Shown here piece after piece: positions 21,444 to 27,658 of a stretch of DNA of 27,658 nt. Within the stretch, counting starts at the first letter, position 1. The number at the start of each line of letters is the position of its first letter. The stretch spans positions 1 to 27,658 of the IMG/VR virus record IMGVR_UViG_3300023210_000170; one strand, given 5' to 3'. The translations under genes were made by a program, and so were the position numbers. Origin of the DNA: a virus. The notes under the pieces are model-generated. The model searched no databases and was not told the origin of the DNA. It saw only the letters and a list, made by a program, of their open reading frames with translations.

Positions 21444-22394
21444 ATGGCAACTACAGTTTCAATTACAAGTACATATGCAGGTGAGTTTTCAGGGAAGTAT
21501 ATTTCTGCTGCTCTATTAAGTTCTCCTACATTAGAAAAAGGTAACATCGAAATTAAACCTAACGTAAAGTTTAAAGATGTAATCAAAAAGGTAGCAACAG
21601 ATGCTAATGTTATTAAAGACGCTTCTTGTGACTTTAGTGATACAGCTACTGTTACTTTAACAGAAAGAATCTTACAACCAGAGCAATTCCAAGTAAACCT
21701 TGAGCTTTGTAAGCAAGACTTTATCTCAGATTGGGAAGCAATTTCTATGGGATATAGTTCTTTAAATGACCAATTACCTCCAAAGTTTTCTGATTTCTTA
21801 ATCGGTCACGTTGCAGGATTGGTAGCAGAAAAGAATGAGCAAAACATCTGGGGTGGTGTTAATGGTAACGCAGGAGAGTTTGATGGAATCACAGTATTAG
21901 CAGCAGCAGACGGAGACGTTAACGATGCAGCTAACGGTGGTGAAACTGCTTTCAGTTCAACTAACATTATCAGTTTATTAGAAAACGTAGTAGATTCACT
22001 TCCTTCTGCAGTATATGGAAAAGAAGATTTAAAAATCTACGTTCCAACTATCGCTTGGCAATCATACATCAGACAATTAGGAGGATATGCTGCTAATGGT
22101 GTTGGTGGATCAGGTATTGATAACAGAGGTGGTTTATGGTACAATCAAGGTAATGCACTTTCTTTCGATGGAATCGAAGTTGTATTAGCTCCAGGTATGC
22201 CAACAAATCACATTGTTGCAGGACAAAAATCTAACATTTACTTTGGTACAGGTCTATTATCTGACCACAACGAAGTTAAGTTATTAGATATGGCTGACCT
22301 AGATGGTTCTCAAAACGTAAGAGTAGTAATGAGATTCTCAGCAGGTGTACAATATGGAATAGGAAGTGACCTATCTTTATTGACATTAGCTTAA
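21444..22394 (+). CDS. Major capsid protein (HK97-like fold)
   Basis: The 316-residue product follows the scaffold and has no signal peptide. It opens with TYAGEFSGKYISAALLSSPTLEKG and continues with an E-loop/P-domain-like region (KFKDVIKKV...ILQPEQFQVNLELCKQDFISDW). The C-terminal part (GIEVVLAPGMPTNHIVAGQKSNIYFGTGLLSD) is typical of HK97-fold capsids in Bacteroidota phages. Codon choice is more C-ending (AAC, TTC, ATC) than in neighbours, as expected for the most abundant protein. A terminator follows it, which would boost its relative level. Confidence 0.88.
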   Translation: MATTVSITSTYAGEFSGKYISAALLSSPTLEKGNIEIKPNVKFKDVIKKVATDANVIKDASCDFSDTATVTLTERILQPEQFQVNLELCKQDFISDWEAISMGYSSLNDQLPPKFSDFLIGHVAGLVAEKNEQNIWGGVNGNAGEFDGITVLAAADGDVNDAANGGETAFSSTNIISLLENVVDSLPSAVYGKEDLKIYVPTIAWQSYIRQLGGYAANGVGGSGIDNRGGLWYNQGNALSFDGIEVVLAPGMPTNHIVAGQKSNIYFGTGLLSDHNEVKLLDMADLDGSQNVRVVMRFSAGVQYGIGSDLSLLTLA

Positions 22395-22412
22395 TAAATT
22401 GTTTAACATAGA

Positions 22413-22447
22413 GGGGTAGGTAAGGTTAAACCTGCTTACCCTTTCTT
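22413..22447 (+). terminator. Terminator after major capsid gene
   Basis: A 12-bp imperfect stem (22414-22425 with 22430-22441; two G-U pairs, two mismatches) around loop TTAA is followed by TTTCTT. It is weaker than the terminator at 23030 and may be leaky, so that tail tube is still transcribed. Confidence 0.65.
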
Positions 22448-22464
22448 ATAAAAATTATAATAAT

Positions 22465-23007
22465 ATGGCTTGTACATTAACAACAGGAAGAAATATACCT
22501 TGTAAATCTTCTGTAGGTGGACTTAAAACAGTTTACTTTGCAGATTATGGTCTTACTGTTACTGATAATGCCACAGATGCAGAAAAAGTAGATATAGGAG
22601 GAACTCCTGACTTTTTTCAATACGACCTTAAAGGTAGTTCATCTATGGAGACAGCAGTAAACAGCTCAAGAGAAAACGGTACTACTTTCTTCGAATCAAC
22701 TTTAAATATTTCATTACAATTATTAGATAGTAAAACACAAGAAGAATTAAAGATTATAGCTTTAGGACGTCCACAAATCGTAATAGAGGACTATAATGGT
22801 AATTTCTTTTTAATGGGTAGAGAACACGGATGTGAAGTATCTGGTGGCTCATTCACAAGTGGAGCAGCTATGGGAGATGCATCTTCATTCTCTTTAACAT
22901 TAACAGCTCAAGAAGTATCAGCTCCTGCATTCCTTGCAGATTCAACTGATGTAACTGACAATGTGAATGCAGCTAAGATTTCACCTGCTACTCCTAATAA
23001 TGGATAA
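22465..23007 (+). CDS. Major tail tube protein
   Basis: The 180-residue beta-rich product starts with MACTLTTGRNIPCKSSVGGLK. It contains FFQYDLKGSSSMETAVNSSRENGTTFFE and GREHGCEVSGGSFTSGAAMGD. I recognise this start and the SREN/GAAMGD elements from tail tube proteins of flavobacterial siphoviruses. It would polymerise around the tape measure. Unusually it is placed between the major capsid and portal genes, about 4 kb downstream of the tape measure. It has a terminator on each side and no late motif of its own, so it depends on read-through from the capsid promoter. Confidence 0.72.
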   Translation: MACTLTTGRNIPCKSSVGGLKTVYFADYGLTVTDNATDAEKVDIGGTPDFFQYDLKGSSSMETAVNSSRENGTTFFESTLNISLQLLDSKTQEELKIIALGRPQIVIEDYNGNFFLMGREHGCEVSGGSFTSGAAMGDASSFSLTLTAQEVSAPAFLADSTDVTDNVNAAKISPATPNNG

Positions 23008-23029
23008 TAAATTATTAAGTTAGAAAATT

Positions 23030-23057
23030 AAGGGGACTATATGTCCTCTTTTTTTTT
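23030..23057 (+). terminator. Rho-independent terminator after tail tube gene
   Basis: AGGGGAC (23031-23037) pairs with GTCCTCT (23043-23049; one G-U) around loop TATAT, extended by an A-T pair, and a run of T follows to 23057. It is a strong, canonical form and ends the capsid/tail-tube transcript. Confidence 0.88.
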
Positions 23058-23067
23058 GCATTTTACA

Positions 23068-23095
23068 CAAAATATAGTTTTTTTTTCGATATATA
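23068..23095 (+). promoter_or_regulatory. Late promoter L5, before portal operon
   Basis: CAAAATATA (from 23068) and CGATATATA (23087-23095) lie 19 nt apart. The box ends 3 nt before the ATG at 23099. It lies right behind a strong terminator, so it must supply the portal operon. Confidence 0.75.
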
Positions 23096-23098
23096 AGT

Positions 23099-23473
23099 AT
23101 GAAGATATTAACTACAAGTAGCTCTCAACAAACTATTGATGTTATTCCAAGACAATTTTTATCAAGCTATAAATTAATAGTGAAAGATGAAGCTACAAAT
23201 GAGGAAGTTTTTAACGATGAAGTAACTGCTGTAGCTTATGATGATTACAGACAAATACAAGTAACATTTAACCCTGTTTTAAAAGAAGGTCGTTACTATA
23301 CAATGGAAATTAGAAATAGATTAGTAGAAACTGTTATCTATTATAAAGATAAAATATTTTGCACAGATCAAACCATAAGTCAAACAAGTAACAACTATTA
23401 TTCAATTAATGATGGTGAATATACTTTTGATAATACTTCTGGTTCTCACGATAACGATTACATAATAATATGA
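23099..23473 (+). CDS. Small structural protein upstream of portal (124 aa)
   Basis: This beta-rich protein has a VIPRQFLSSYKLIVKDEATNEE start. A central strand pair (RQIQVTFNPVLKEGRYYTMEIRN) and a KIFCTDQ segment follow, and it ends in YTFDNTSGSHDNDYIII. I recall this layout (IPR...YTxxx...NEYI) as a recurrent small protein next to portal genes in flavobacterial phages, possibly a head decoration or tail-related protein. It overlaps the portal by 4 nt. No proven function. Confidence 0.6.
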   Translation: MKILTTSSSQQTIDVIPRQFLSSYKLIVKDEATNEEVFNDEVTAVAYDDYRQIQVTFNPVLKEGRYYTMEIRNRLVETVIYYKDKIFCTDQTISQTSNNYYSINDGEYTFDNTSGSHDNDYIII

Positions 23474-25221
23474 ACGATTTAAGAATAGTAAATTTAAGCA
23501 CTTACACGAGTCCTAAAATAAAAGAAGTTAGTAATAGAGAATGGATTTCTTATGGAGAGGACAACAACTACTTTCAATATCTAATAGACAGATATAATGG
23601 AAGTCCAACTAACAATGCCATAATAAACGCTGTATCTTCTATGATATATGGTAAAGGATTAGACGCTACTAATTCTAATAAAAAACCAGATCAATATGCA
23701 CAGATGATTTCATTATTTGATAATGATAGTGTAAGAAGATTAGCATACGACTTAAAGTTAATGGGACAATGTGCAATACAGGTAATTTATTCTAAAGACA
23801 GAACTAAGATTGCTCAGATAGAGCATATGCCTGTAGAAACACTTAGAGCAGAGAAGTGTAATGAGAAAGGAGATATAGAAGCATATTACTATTGGAAAGA
23901 CTGGAGTAAGATTAGACCTTCAGACAAACCTTTAAGAATACCTGCATTTGGTTTTAGCAAAGAATCTATAGAAATACTTTATGTAAAACCATACAGATCA
24001 GGATATTATTATTATAGTCCTGTAGATTATCAAGGAGGTTTACAATATGCAGAGCTTGAAGAAGAAGTATCTAACTTTCATTTAAACAACATACTTAATG
24101 GTATGAGTCCATCAATGTTAATTAACTTTAATAATGGTACTCCTAATGCAGAGGAAAGAAGACTTATAGAACAAAGAATATACAACAAATTTAGTGGGTC
24201 AAGTAATGCAGGTAAGTTCATATTAGCTTTTAATGATAATGCAGAGAGTGCTGCAAGTATAGAACCTGTTCAACTTAGTGATGCACATAATCAGTATCAA
24301 TTCTTGTCGGAAGAATCTACTAAAAAGATAATGGTAGCTCATAGGGTCGTTTCTCCAATGCTTTTAGGTATAAAAGATAACTCAGGGTTAGGAAACAATG
24401 CAGAGGAGCTTAAAACAGCTTCTACGCTTATGGACAATACTGTTATAAGACCTTTCCAAAATCTTTTGATAGATGCTTTTGATAAAATACTATCATACAA
24501 TAAAATCTCACTTCATTTATATTTTAAAACTTTACAACCTTTAGAGTTTACAGAATTAGATAATGTAGAGGATGAGGAAACTAAAGAAGAAGAAACTGGT
24601 GTTAAATTATCTAAAAAGAATCCAACTGACAAGGAGCATTCACAAATAGCAGATGATTTAATTTCTAATAGTGATGAGATGGGTGATGATTGGATATTAA
24701 TTGATGAAAGTATAGCAGGAGAAAATGAAGATCAGATAAAAAACTATTTTGAATTTGCTACAGTTGTAACAGGAGATGCAAGAAAAAAGAGTAAACAAGA
24801 TTCAAGTTTATTTAGAATAAGATATGCTTTTGCAGGTGACATAGAATCTAACACTAGAGAATTTTGTAGAAAAATGGTAAATGCAAGTAAGTCAGGTAAG
24901 GTTTATAGATGGGAAGATTTACAAGGACAAAAAGATAATAATCCTGGATTTGGTGTAGGAGGTAGAGAGAAGATGAATATTTGGCTTTATAAAGGAGGTC
25001 CTAATTGTAAACACGTTTGGCTTAGAAGGGTTTATTTAAAGAAAGGTAATAAGAAAATATCTGTAGGTAAAGCAAGAAAGATAATATCAAGTTTACCATT
25101 AGATGATAGAAAAGAAGCAAGATTTGAAGGTCCATCTGCTCCTAAAAAATATAAGAATCCAAAAGAGGTGGCACAAAGACCTATAGATATGCCTAATAAT
25201 GGTTATAAAAATCCAAGATAA
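23470..25221 (+). CDS. Portal protein fused to a MuF-like C-terminal domain
   Basis: Residues 1 to about 370 look like a phage portal. A core opens with WISYGEDNNYFQYLIDRYNGSPTNNAIINAVSSMIYGKG and contains the PMLLGIKDNSGLGNNAEELKTA stretch near residue 300. Residues about 440-525 form a second domain: FRIRYAFAG, REFCRKM (Cys466), NPGFG (491-495) and YKGGPNCKHVWLRR (Cys513, His515). I associate that domain with MuF-type head morphogenesis and related proteins. The portal forms the DNA entry ring; the extra domain may recruit or process a head component. Total length (583) fits a fusion. Confidence 0.78.
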   Translation: MNDLRIVNLSTYTSPKIKEVSNREWISYGEDNNYFQYLIDRYNGSPTNNAIINAVSSMIYGKGLDATNSNKKPDQYAQMISLFDNDSVRRLAYDLKLMGQCAIQVIYSKDRTKIAQIEHMPVETLRAEKCNEKGDIEAYYYWKDWSKIRPSDKPLRIPAFGFSKESIEILYVKPYRSGYYYYSPVDYQGGLQYAELEEEVSNFHLNNILNGMSPSMLINFNNGTPNAEERRLIEQRIYNKFSGSSNAGKFILAFNDNAESAASIEPVQLSDAHNQYQFLSEESTKKIMVAHRVVSPMLLGIKDNSGLGNNAEELKTASTLMDNTVIRPFQNLLIDAFDKILSYNKISLHLYFKTLQPLEFTELDNVEDEETKEEETGVKLSKKNPTDKEHSQIADDLISNSDEMGDDWILIDESIAGENEDQIKNYFEFATVVTGDARKKSKQDSSLFRIRYAFAGDIESNTREFCRKMVNASKSGKVYRWEDLQGQKDNNPGFGVGGREKMNIWLYKGGPNCKHVWLRRVYLKKGNKKISVGKARKIISSLPLDDRKEARFEGPSAPKKYKNPKEVAQRPIDMPNNGYKNPR

Positions 25222-25232
25222 AGATAATAAAT

Positions 25233-25733
25233 ATGGCAACAGCATTATTCATAAAACCAATAGACATTAAAAGAAATACCATAATAGATGGTAATGTCGA
25301 TGTAGATAAATTTATACAGTTTATCAAAATAGCACAACAGATACACGTTAGAAATTATCTTGGAAGTGATTTATATAATAAGATCAGTAGTGATATTGTA
25401 GCAGATACTTTGACAGGTGACTATCTAAGTTTAGTAAACACTTATATACAACCTATGCTTATTCATTTTGCTATGGTAGATTATTTACCATTTGCAGCTT
25501 ACCAGGTAAAGAATGGAGGAGTGTTTAAGCATTCATCTGAAAATAGTGAAACAGTATCTAAGAATGAAGTGGATTATTTAGTAAATAAAGAAAGAGAGTT
25601 TGCAGAATACTATACAAGAAGATTTATAGATTATATGGCTAACAATCAAAATTTATTTCCTGAATATACAAGTAATACTAATGAGGATATAAATCCTGAT
25701 AAAGATGCAACATTTAACGGATGGGTATTATAA
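25233..25733 (+). CDS. Head-tail connector-like protein (DUF6712-like)
   Basis: The 166-residue helical protein contains FIKIAQQIHVRNYLGSDLYNKI near residues 29-50 and IQPMLIHFAMVDYLPFAAYQVKNGG at about 70-95. It ends in an acidic tail. Helical proteins of this size following the portal are usually head-tail adaptors, and I recall this pattern as DUF6712 in Bacteroidota phages. It would sit on the portal ring. No catalytic motif is visible. It ends as a tiny gene begins in another frame. Confidence 0.62.
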   Translation: MATALFIKPIDIKRNTIIDGNVDVDKFIQFIKIAQQIHVRNYLGSDLYNKISSDIVADTLTGDYLSLVNTYIQPMLIHFAMVDYLPFAAYQVKNGGVFKHSSENSETVSKNEVDYLVNKEREFAEYYTRRFIDYMANNQNLFPEYTSNTNEDINPDKDATFNGWVL

Positions 25734-25837
25734 AGAAGATTTACAGACCTAAAGAGGGGAATGTGAAAAAATTATTAACTTATTTAAAAAGCAATAATGG
25801 CTACATTAACAAGCACGAAAATAAAAAATACTTATGA
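25721..25837 (+). CDS. Tiny basic overlapping protein (38 aa)
   Basis: A 38-residue frame begins inside the last codons of the connector gene and ends 41 nt inside the fibre gene. The product (GIIKKIYRPKEGNVKKLLTY, then a polar tail) is basic. It reminds me of small proteins containing a KxGxVKxLxxYLK pattern found at this place in related phages. It fills the only gap here, so it is plausible, but low-complexity AT-rich DNA makes chance frames common. Confidence 0.45.
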   Translation: MGIIKKIYRPKEGNVKKLLTYLKSNNGYINKHENKKYL

Positions 25838-27658
25838 TGCGTTATTAAAGTCAATAGACAATGATGCAATAGGAACAACAGCAAAACAGATCACAGATGG
25901 ACTTGGAAACATTACTCCATTATATGTATCAACAACACAAATAGGAATAGGTGTAACGCCAGAAACAGGATTAAATCTTCACGTTTTTGGAGATGCTAAA
26001 ATAGGTAGCAATCTAACAGTCATAGGAAACTTAGTAGTTGAAGGAAGCACTACAACAGTAGGAACAGATACATTAACAGTAAAAGACCCTTTAATTGTAT
26101 TAGCAAATAACAACACTTCTACAGATGCAGTTGATATAGGTTTTTATGGCAAATATACTCCTTCAGCTACTACACTATACTCAGGATTATTTAGGGAAGC
26201 TCTAACAGGTAAATATAGATTATTTAAAGACTTACAAGTTGAACCTACTACAACAGTAAATACAAGTGGAACAGGATATGCAGTAGCTACTTTAATTGCT
26301 AATTTAGAAGGAAACGTCTTAGGTAATCTTACTGGAAATGTTATAGGAGGTTCTATTTCAGGTACTACAGGAACATTTAGTGGAAATATAATAGTTTCAG
26401 GAACAGTCGATGGTAGAGATGTTGCAACAGATGGAGCTAAGCTAGATGGTATTGAAGCAGGTGCTGATGTAACTGATGCTACTAATGTATTAGCAGCAGG
26501 TGCAGTAATGACTACTGGTAATCAATCTATTAGTGGAGTAAAAACATTTAGTGACCAAGTAACTATACCTGCTACTCCAAGTGCAAGTACAGATGCAGCT
26601 TCTAAAGGATATGTAGATTCTGCTATAGGTGATAACAATGAACTATCAGAAGTATTAGCTAATGGTAATACTACAGGAGGAACTGATATAGATGTAAGTG
26701 CAGGAGATGATATAACTTTTGCAGACGATAGTAAAGCTATATTTGGAACTGATGGAGATTTAGAGATATATCATTATTCTATTACAGACCAAGCTCAGAT
26801 AACAATAAACGGAGAATTAGATATAAGAGCTAATACTTTAAGTTTAAAATCGTATGTAGGGGAAACAATGTTAAGAGCATCAAGTAACGGAGCATTAAGA
26901 TTATATTATGACGGTGTAGAAAAATTCATTACAACAAGTTATGGAGTAAATGTTACAGGAGCTATAAACGCTGACGATTATATCAGTATTGAAGGTGCAA
27001 CAAATCCATATTTAAGAATACAAGATACTACTAATGAAGAATATTTAAATTTATATTCAAGTGATAATGAAAGTGCTATAGTTTATACTCAAGATACATT
27101 TAAAATATCTAGTGGTATTGACTTCTTAAATCAAACTCCTAGATTAACAATAGACAGTTCTGGAAACACAACTTTTTCAGGAGATATAATGCCTGCTGCA
27201 GAAAATTTATATGATATTGGTTCAGCAGCTACAAGATGGGAAGATATTTGGGCAGACCAAGTTTATGGTAGAAGTGTTTATGTAGATGACAATATATATC
27301 ACAATGGAGATACAGACACATATATAGCATTTGCAGCAGATAGACAAACTTATTTAGCAGGTGGAGATGAATTTATAGATTTTAGAGAAGCTACTGAAAG
27401 TTATATAACATTAGGAAATAGTAATGATACAGATGCAAGGTTGCAAGGTGGTGCAGGTTATATATTTATACAAGGAAGTAATGGATATATAGGAATAAAT
27501 GATGCTACTCCTTCATATCCTTTTGAGGTTTCTGCAAATACTTATATAGGAGGAACTTTAGAAACTTCTGGAAACTCAACTTTTGCAGGAGATGTAGCAA
27601 TACAATCAACAATACCAAAATTAAGTTTTACAGATTTACAACAAGATGATTGGGATAT
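25797..27658 (+). CDS. Tail fibre / receptor-binding-type protein, 3' end outside window
   Basis: The frame is open for 620 codons from ATG 25797 to the end of the window with no stop, so the gene is incomplete. The product is repetitive, rich in Gly, Thr, Ser and Asn. It includes stretches typical of trimeric phage fibres: VATDGAKLDGIEAGADVTD, KTFSDQVTIPATPSASTDAA with SKGYVDSAI, and ENLYDIGSAATRWEDIWADQ. Such proteins form long fibres or a tail appendage that contacts the host. A C-terminal peptidase or chaperone domain may lie beyond the window. It is the last structural gene seen, before the presumed return to the lysis genes. Confidence 0.8.
   Translation, partial: MATLTSTKIKNTYDALLKSIDNDAIGTTAKQITDGLGNITPLYVSTTQIGIGVTPETGLNLHVFGDAKIGSNLTVIGNLVVEGSTTTVGTDTLTVKDPLIVLANNNTSTDAVDIGFYGKYTPSATTLYSGLFREALTGKYRLFKDLQVEPTTTVNTSGTGYAVATLIANLEGNVLGNLTGNVIGGSISGTTGTFSGNIIVSGTVDGRDVATDGAKLDGIEAGADVTDATNVLAAGAVMTTGNQSISGVKTFSDQVTIPATPSASTDAASKGYVDSAIGDNNELSEVLANGNTTGGTDIDVSAGDDITFADDSKAIFGTDGDLEIYHYSITDQAQITINGELDIRANTLSLKSYVGETMLRASSNGALRLYYDGVEKFITTSYGVNVTGAINADDYISIEGATNPYLRIQDTTNEEYLNLYSSDNESAIVYTQDTFKISSGIDFLNQTPRLTIDSSGNTTFSGDIMPAAENLYDIGSAATRWEDIWADQVYGRSVYVDDNIYHNGDTDTYIAFAADRQTYLAGGDEFIDFREATESYITLGNSNDTDARLQGGAGYIFIQGSNGYIGINDATPSYPFEVSANTYIGGTLETSGNSTFAGDVAIQSTIPKLSFTDLQQDDWD

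Noticed and set aside
1-27658. tRNAs, CRISPR arrays, insertion sequences, integrase and attachment sites
   Set aside because: I looked for cloverleaf-like GC-richer islands, regularly spaced repeats, transposase or recombinase motifs and saw none; DNA outside the window was not available.

Overview
This window looks like most of the genome of a tailed phage (siphovirus-like) that infects a Bacteroidota host, most likely a flavobacterium. The DNA is AT-rich (I estimate about 30% GC). Every gene I can support is on the + strand and tightly packed, often with ATGA or TTGA overlaps. Shine-Dalgarno sequences are almost absent and leaders are A-rich. Three early-region promoters fit the Bacteroidota TTG-N19-23-TAnnTTTG pattern. 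Many proteins resemble families I associate with flavobacterial phages. I see no integrase, repressor, tRNA, rRNA, IS element or CRISPR array, so lifestyle is unresolved; nothing here argues for lysogeny.

Layout. (1) 1-1350, lysis: lipoprotein, M15 peptidase endolysin, 3TM-type holin, small basic protein. (2) 1350-1936: a non-coding stretch with a 44-nt polypyrimidine mirror repeat, then a NinG-like nuclease and a terminator. (3) 2010-8516, early/replication genes: OB-fold proteins, a DUF3127 protein with an SSB-like tail, a dNTP pyrophosphohydrolase-like protein, a DnaB/RecA-like ATPase, a sigma-factor-like protein, two PD-(D/E)XK nucleases, a DnaA domain IV-like protein, a cytosine-5 methyltransferase and several tiny genes. 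(4) 8518-10828, packaging: terminase subunits and a PAPS-reductase-like protein. (5) 10846-11506: four tiny genes behind their own early-type promoter. (6) 11578-18637, tail: assembly chaperone with a frameshift, tail completion, two large structural proteins, tape measure. (7) 18642-25837, head genes with the tail tube inside them: XkdF-type protease, small coiled-coil proteins, scaffold, major capsid, tail tube, portal fused to a MuF-like domain, connector. (8) From 25797: a tail fibre that runs off the window.

How it may work together. Host sigma would read the early promoters. A phage sigma-like protein (4204-4683) may then switch on late genes from a second, bipartite element, CAAAATA followed 19-20 nt later by CGATATATA, which occurs five times, only before packaging, tail and head genes. 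In four of the five the element sits exactly 3 nt before the ATG.

Best candidates for something undescribed: the ATG-anchored late promoter set; a 170-codon gene hidden in another frame inside the methyltransferase; a -1 frameshift in the tail chaperone; apparently complete absence of CATG; and the mirror repeat. Counts and alignments were done by eye and should be recomputed.
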